A stretch of DNA of 35,293 nt, from contig CAADWP010000160.1 in the NCBI GenBank assembly GCA_900752785.1, forward strand, positions 1 to 35,293. The letters are read 5' to 3'. Of the stretch, positions 32,701-35,293 are shown in pieces. Source of the stretch: an uncultured Ruminococcus sp. (GTDB lineage Bacteria; Bacillota; Clostridia; Oscillospirales; Ruminococcaceae). A program made the position numbers and the translations under genes. Position 1 is the stretch's first letter; each line of letters starts with the position of its first letter. A model generated the notes under the pieces. That model had not been told where the DNA came from and searched no databases. It worked only from the letters and a program-made list of their open reading frames with translations.

Positions 32701-35293
32701 ATGCTGAAAAAAAATTTCAGAAGAATCAAGTCCGCAGCCCTCAGCGGAGTTGTAGCACTCTCTGCGCTTGCCGCTCCACTCTCAACAGCGGTAACGCCCT
32801 CGATCACGGCTGTTGCAGCATCAAGCGACAACTATGCAAAACTCCTCCAGTACTCTCTCTATTTCTATGACGCCAATATGTGCGGCGAAGTCAGCTCGAA
32901 AAATGGTCTTTCATGGAGAGGCGACTGCCATACCTCCGACGAGGTAAAGGGCGGATACCACGACGCCGGAGACCATGTTATGTTTGGTCTCCCCCAAGGA
33001 TATGCCGCTTCATCTCTCGGCTGGAGCTATTATGAATTCAAAGACGCTTTTGATTCAACCGGTCAGACAGAACACTTCAAGCTCATTATGGATCACTTCT
33101 GCGATTTCTTCAGGGCTTCAACAAAGCTCAGCGGAGACAGCGTTTCAAGCTTCCTCTATCAGAAGGAAAACGGACAGGTAGATCATGATACATACTGGGG
33201 TCCTCCTGAAAAGCAGATGGGTACTCGTAAGATGTACTGGACTTCAAACGGCGCAAGCGATATTGCTGCCGATTATGCGGCTGCTCTCGCACTGAACTAC
33301 ATTAATTTTGGCAACAAGGAAGACCTGAAATATGCCGAAGCTCTCTACAAATTCTCAACACAGTACAATCAGGTCGCTACAGACGGTCCGGATACTTTCT
33401 ATAAGTCAAGCGGCTGTCAGGACGAACAGGCAAACGCAGCCGGCTGGCTTTACATCGCTACAAAAAATGAAAGCTATAAAAACGACTGTGCAAGCAAACA
33501 GGTTCAGTACCTCGGCTGGGTCGACGGTTGGGATAACAGAGGTCTGGGTGCTGCCTGCGTTTACGCTCATATCACCAACAGTTGGAACAAGGTAAACAGC
33601 TTCCTCGAAGAATTTAAAAATCAAAAAACTCAGAACGGATATTTCTTTGCTGATAAGTGGGGAAGCGCACGTTTAAACGCTTCAATGCAGATGGCGACCC
33701 TTGTTGCTTCCAAAAACTCCTCGGCTGATTTTACAGACTGGGCTAAGGGACAGATGGATTATCTTACAGGCAACAATCCTTCAAATACCTGCTTTATAAC
33801 GGGCTTTGCAAGCAACTCAGCCAAAAACGCTCACCATAAAGCTGCTTCCGGATATACAAGCTTTGACGAGCTTGGCGAAAATACACAGTACAGTTCAAAC
33901 GGTCACACCCTCATCGGCGCGCTCGTAGGCGGTCCTTCCGATGCAAACGGAACATATTCCGATTCGATCAAGGATTACGTCTGCAATGAGGTAGCTATCG
34001 ACTATAATGCTGCTCTCGTAGGTGCAGCGGCAGGTCTTTACTCCACATACAAAACAGGTTCAATTGATAAATCTATCGAAGGCGTCACAAAAATTTATTC
34101 CGGCGGTAATACAAATCCCGAAGGAAGCACTACGACAACAACTACAACCACCACAAACATCTCACAGTCAAACGGTGTGTACACAATCACTCCGAATCAG
34201 GCTGTAGACTATTCAAAGCTCCCCGAGAACGACAAGATGATCGGATTTGAATGGGCAGATTTTGATATTGCTTTCGGTGAAAAGGCCACAAAGGTGGAAG
34301 TAAACGTTTCGTCTACAAAGAACATCGGCAAGTGGGAAGGAGCTTTCGGCTCATCTACAAAGGTTTCCCCTGACTATTGGACTCAGACATCCGATATGTC
34401 GCAAACTATCAGCGGAAATAAAGGTTCTATTATATGGGAAATTCCAGCTACTGACGCCGCTACCTTTGATTATTACAACGGCGACCTTAAATTCGGCGTA
34501 TGGTGGATCGACTGCCAGCAGTTTACTATTGATTCAATTAAGGTATACACAAACGGAGGCAGCACACCAAGCGGCTCGACAACTACGACAACTACAACGA
34601 CGACTACAACTACTACCACAAAAAATAATTCGGGCGGCAACGGTACTTACACACTCGACCTTGATCAGGATATTGATTACAGCAAGCTTGGCGAGAACGA
34701 TAAAATGATAGGTTGGGACTGGGCCGACTTTGGCATTGGCAGCGACGAAAAGATAACAAAGGTCGAAATCAACCTTTCCGCTTCCAAAAATATCGGCAAA
34801 TGGGAAGGCGCTTTCGGTTCTTCCACAACAGTTTCTCCTGAATTCTGGACACAGACATCAGATATGTCAAAAACTATCAGCGGAAACAAGGGTACTATCA
34901 CATGGAACGTTCCTTCCGATACATCCGAAATTATTCAGACAAAATACGGCGGTCAGCTCAAGTTTGGAGTTTGGTGGATCGACTGTCAGCAATTCACAAT
35001 TGATTCAATCAAGGTATACACAACAGGCAGTTCGATACAGACAACAACAACGACTACAACGACGACAACAACAACTACTACAACTACTACTACGACAACA
35101 ACATCCTCCAATCCCTCCGCTACACTTATCGGTGACACTAACGAGGACAAAGAAGTAAATCTTGCAGACGCTGTTCTCATTATGCAGAATTTAGCTAATC
35201 CTACTAAATATAAGATCACAGAGCAAGGTAAAATCAACGGAGACGTTGACGAGACCGGAGACGGTATCACACCTAATGACGCATTTAAGATCC
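32701..35293 (+). CDS. GH9 cellulase with two tandem CBM-like domains and dockerin (3' end outside window)
   Basis: The frame is open from the ATG at 32701 to the right edge, 864 codons, with no stop. It has a signal peptide (about 1-40, ending TAVAA) and a GH9 catalytic domain (about 42-450): Asp88 and Asp91 (GGYHDAGDHVMF), HHKAASG, and Glu430 (CNEVAIDYNAAL). Then come a Thr linker (477-485), a first beta-type module (about 489-617), a longer Thr linker (627-640), a second near-copy of that module (about 649-774), a third Thr linker (781-801), and a dockerin from about 811 (DTNEDKEVNLAD, then DVDETGDGITPND). The two modules share KNIGKWEGAFGSS and FGVWWIDCQQFTIDSIKVYT; the aromatic strips suggest cellulose binding (possibly CBM79/CBM80-like, unconfirmed). 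The ribosome site is weak. Catalytic motifs are intact. Confidence 0.92.
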   Translation, partial: MLKKNFRRIKSAALSGVVALSALAAPLSTAVTPSITAVAASSDNYAKLLQYSLYFYDANMCGEVSSKNGLSWRGDCHTSDEVKGGYHDAGDHVMFGLPQGYAASSLGWSYYEFKDAFDSTGQTEHFKLIMDHFCDFFRASTKLSGDSVSSFLYQKENGQVDHDTYWGPPEKQMGTRKMYWTSNGASDIAADYAAALALNYINFGNKEDLKYAEALYKFSTQYNQVATDGPDTFYKSSGCQDEQANAAGWLYIATKNESYKNDCASKQVQYLGWVDGWDNRGLGAACVYAHITNSWNKVNSFLEEFKNQKTQNGYFFADKWGSARLNASMQMATLVASKNSSADFTDWAKGQMDYLTGNNPSNTCFITGFASNSAKNAHHKAASGYTSFDELGENTQYSSNGHTLIGALVGGPSDANGTYSDSIKDYVCNEVAIDYNAALVGAAAGLYSTYKTGSIDKSIEGVTKIYSGGNTNPEGSTTTTTTTTTNISQSNGVYTITPNQAVDYSKLPENDKMIGFEWADFDIAFGEKATKVEVNVSSTKNIGKWEGAFGSSTKVSPDYWTQTSDMSQTISGNKGSIIWEIPATDAATFDYYNGDLKFGVWWIDCQQFTIDSIKVYTNGGSTPSGSTTTTTTTTTTTTTTKNNSGGNGTYTLDLDQDIDYSKLGENDKMIGWDWADFGIGSDEKITKVEINLSASKNIGKWEGAFGSSTTVSPEFWTQTSDMSKTISGNKGTITWNVPSDTSEIIQTKYGGQLKFGVWWIDCQQFTIDSIKVYTTGSSIQTTTTTTTTTTTTTTTTTTTTTSSNPSATLIGDTNEDKEVNLADAVLIMQNLANPTKYKITEQGKINGDVDETGDGITPNDAFKI

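Noticed and set aside
31846..35110. Repetitive ACN codon runs looking like a short-repeat array
   Set aside because: They are in-frame Thr linkers of secreted GH9 enzymes, with no spacer structure, so they are not a CRISPR array.

Overview
The window reads as a chromosomal segment from a fibre-degrading, Gram-positive anaerobe of the Ruminococcus type (Oscillospiraceae). The main evidence is two secreted GH9 cellulases with threonine-rich linkers and type I dockerins, a third dockerin on a leucine-rich-repeat protein, the start of a GH94 cellobiose/cellodextrin phosphorylase, a ferredoxin-linked 2-oxoacid oxidoreductase, FabK as the only enoyl-ACP reductase, AGGAGG-type ribosome sites and near-consensus sigma-A promoters. 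The species call is an inference.

Layout. 1-2200 (minus strand): N-terminus of a GH94 phosphorylase, a small exported protein and an aldose-1-epimerase-like protein. 2207-4188 (plus): a zinc-ribbon membrane protein and a TPM-domain membrane protein. 4283-8114 (minus): a MinD/ParA-like ATPase, a four-subunit 2-oxoacid:ferredoxin oxidoreductase (delta, alpha, beta, gamma) and the remnant of a membrane protein. 8635-17673 (minus): the type II fatty-acid cluster fabH, fabK, a zinc-ribbon protein, fabG, fabF, accB, fabZ, accC, accD, accA, acpP. 17965-22341 (plus, divergent): fabD, aroE, aroK, an amidohydrolase and an LRR-dockerin protein in one tightly packed operon. 22403-28146 (minus): guaB, then (transcribed right to left) ycxB-like, typA/bipA and two lipoproteins. 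28298-28652 (minus): tRNA-Pro, tRNA-Thr, tRNA-Tyr. 28848-30016 (minus): a small acidic membrane protein and rsmE. 30325-35293 (plus): two tandem GH9 dockerin cellulases, the second running off the right edge.

How the genes fit together. The GH9 enzymes would cut cellulose outside the cell as cellulosome parts, and GH94 phosphorylase and an aldose epimerase would process the imported sugars. The fab/acc cluster holds the FASII genes for saturated elongation; fabD and acpP sit outside their usual places. Shikimate genes share the fabD transcript.

The intergenic gaps hold the least explained material: two dispersed repeat families (three and two copies), a roughly 160-base imperfect hairpin, a roughly 200-base element with terminal inverted repeats and three internal hairpins, and a stack of hairpins upstream of guaB. 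No CRISPR array, transposase, rRNA or recognised riboswitch was seen. All names rest on reading motifs and gene context; no database search was possible.
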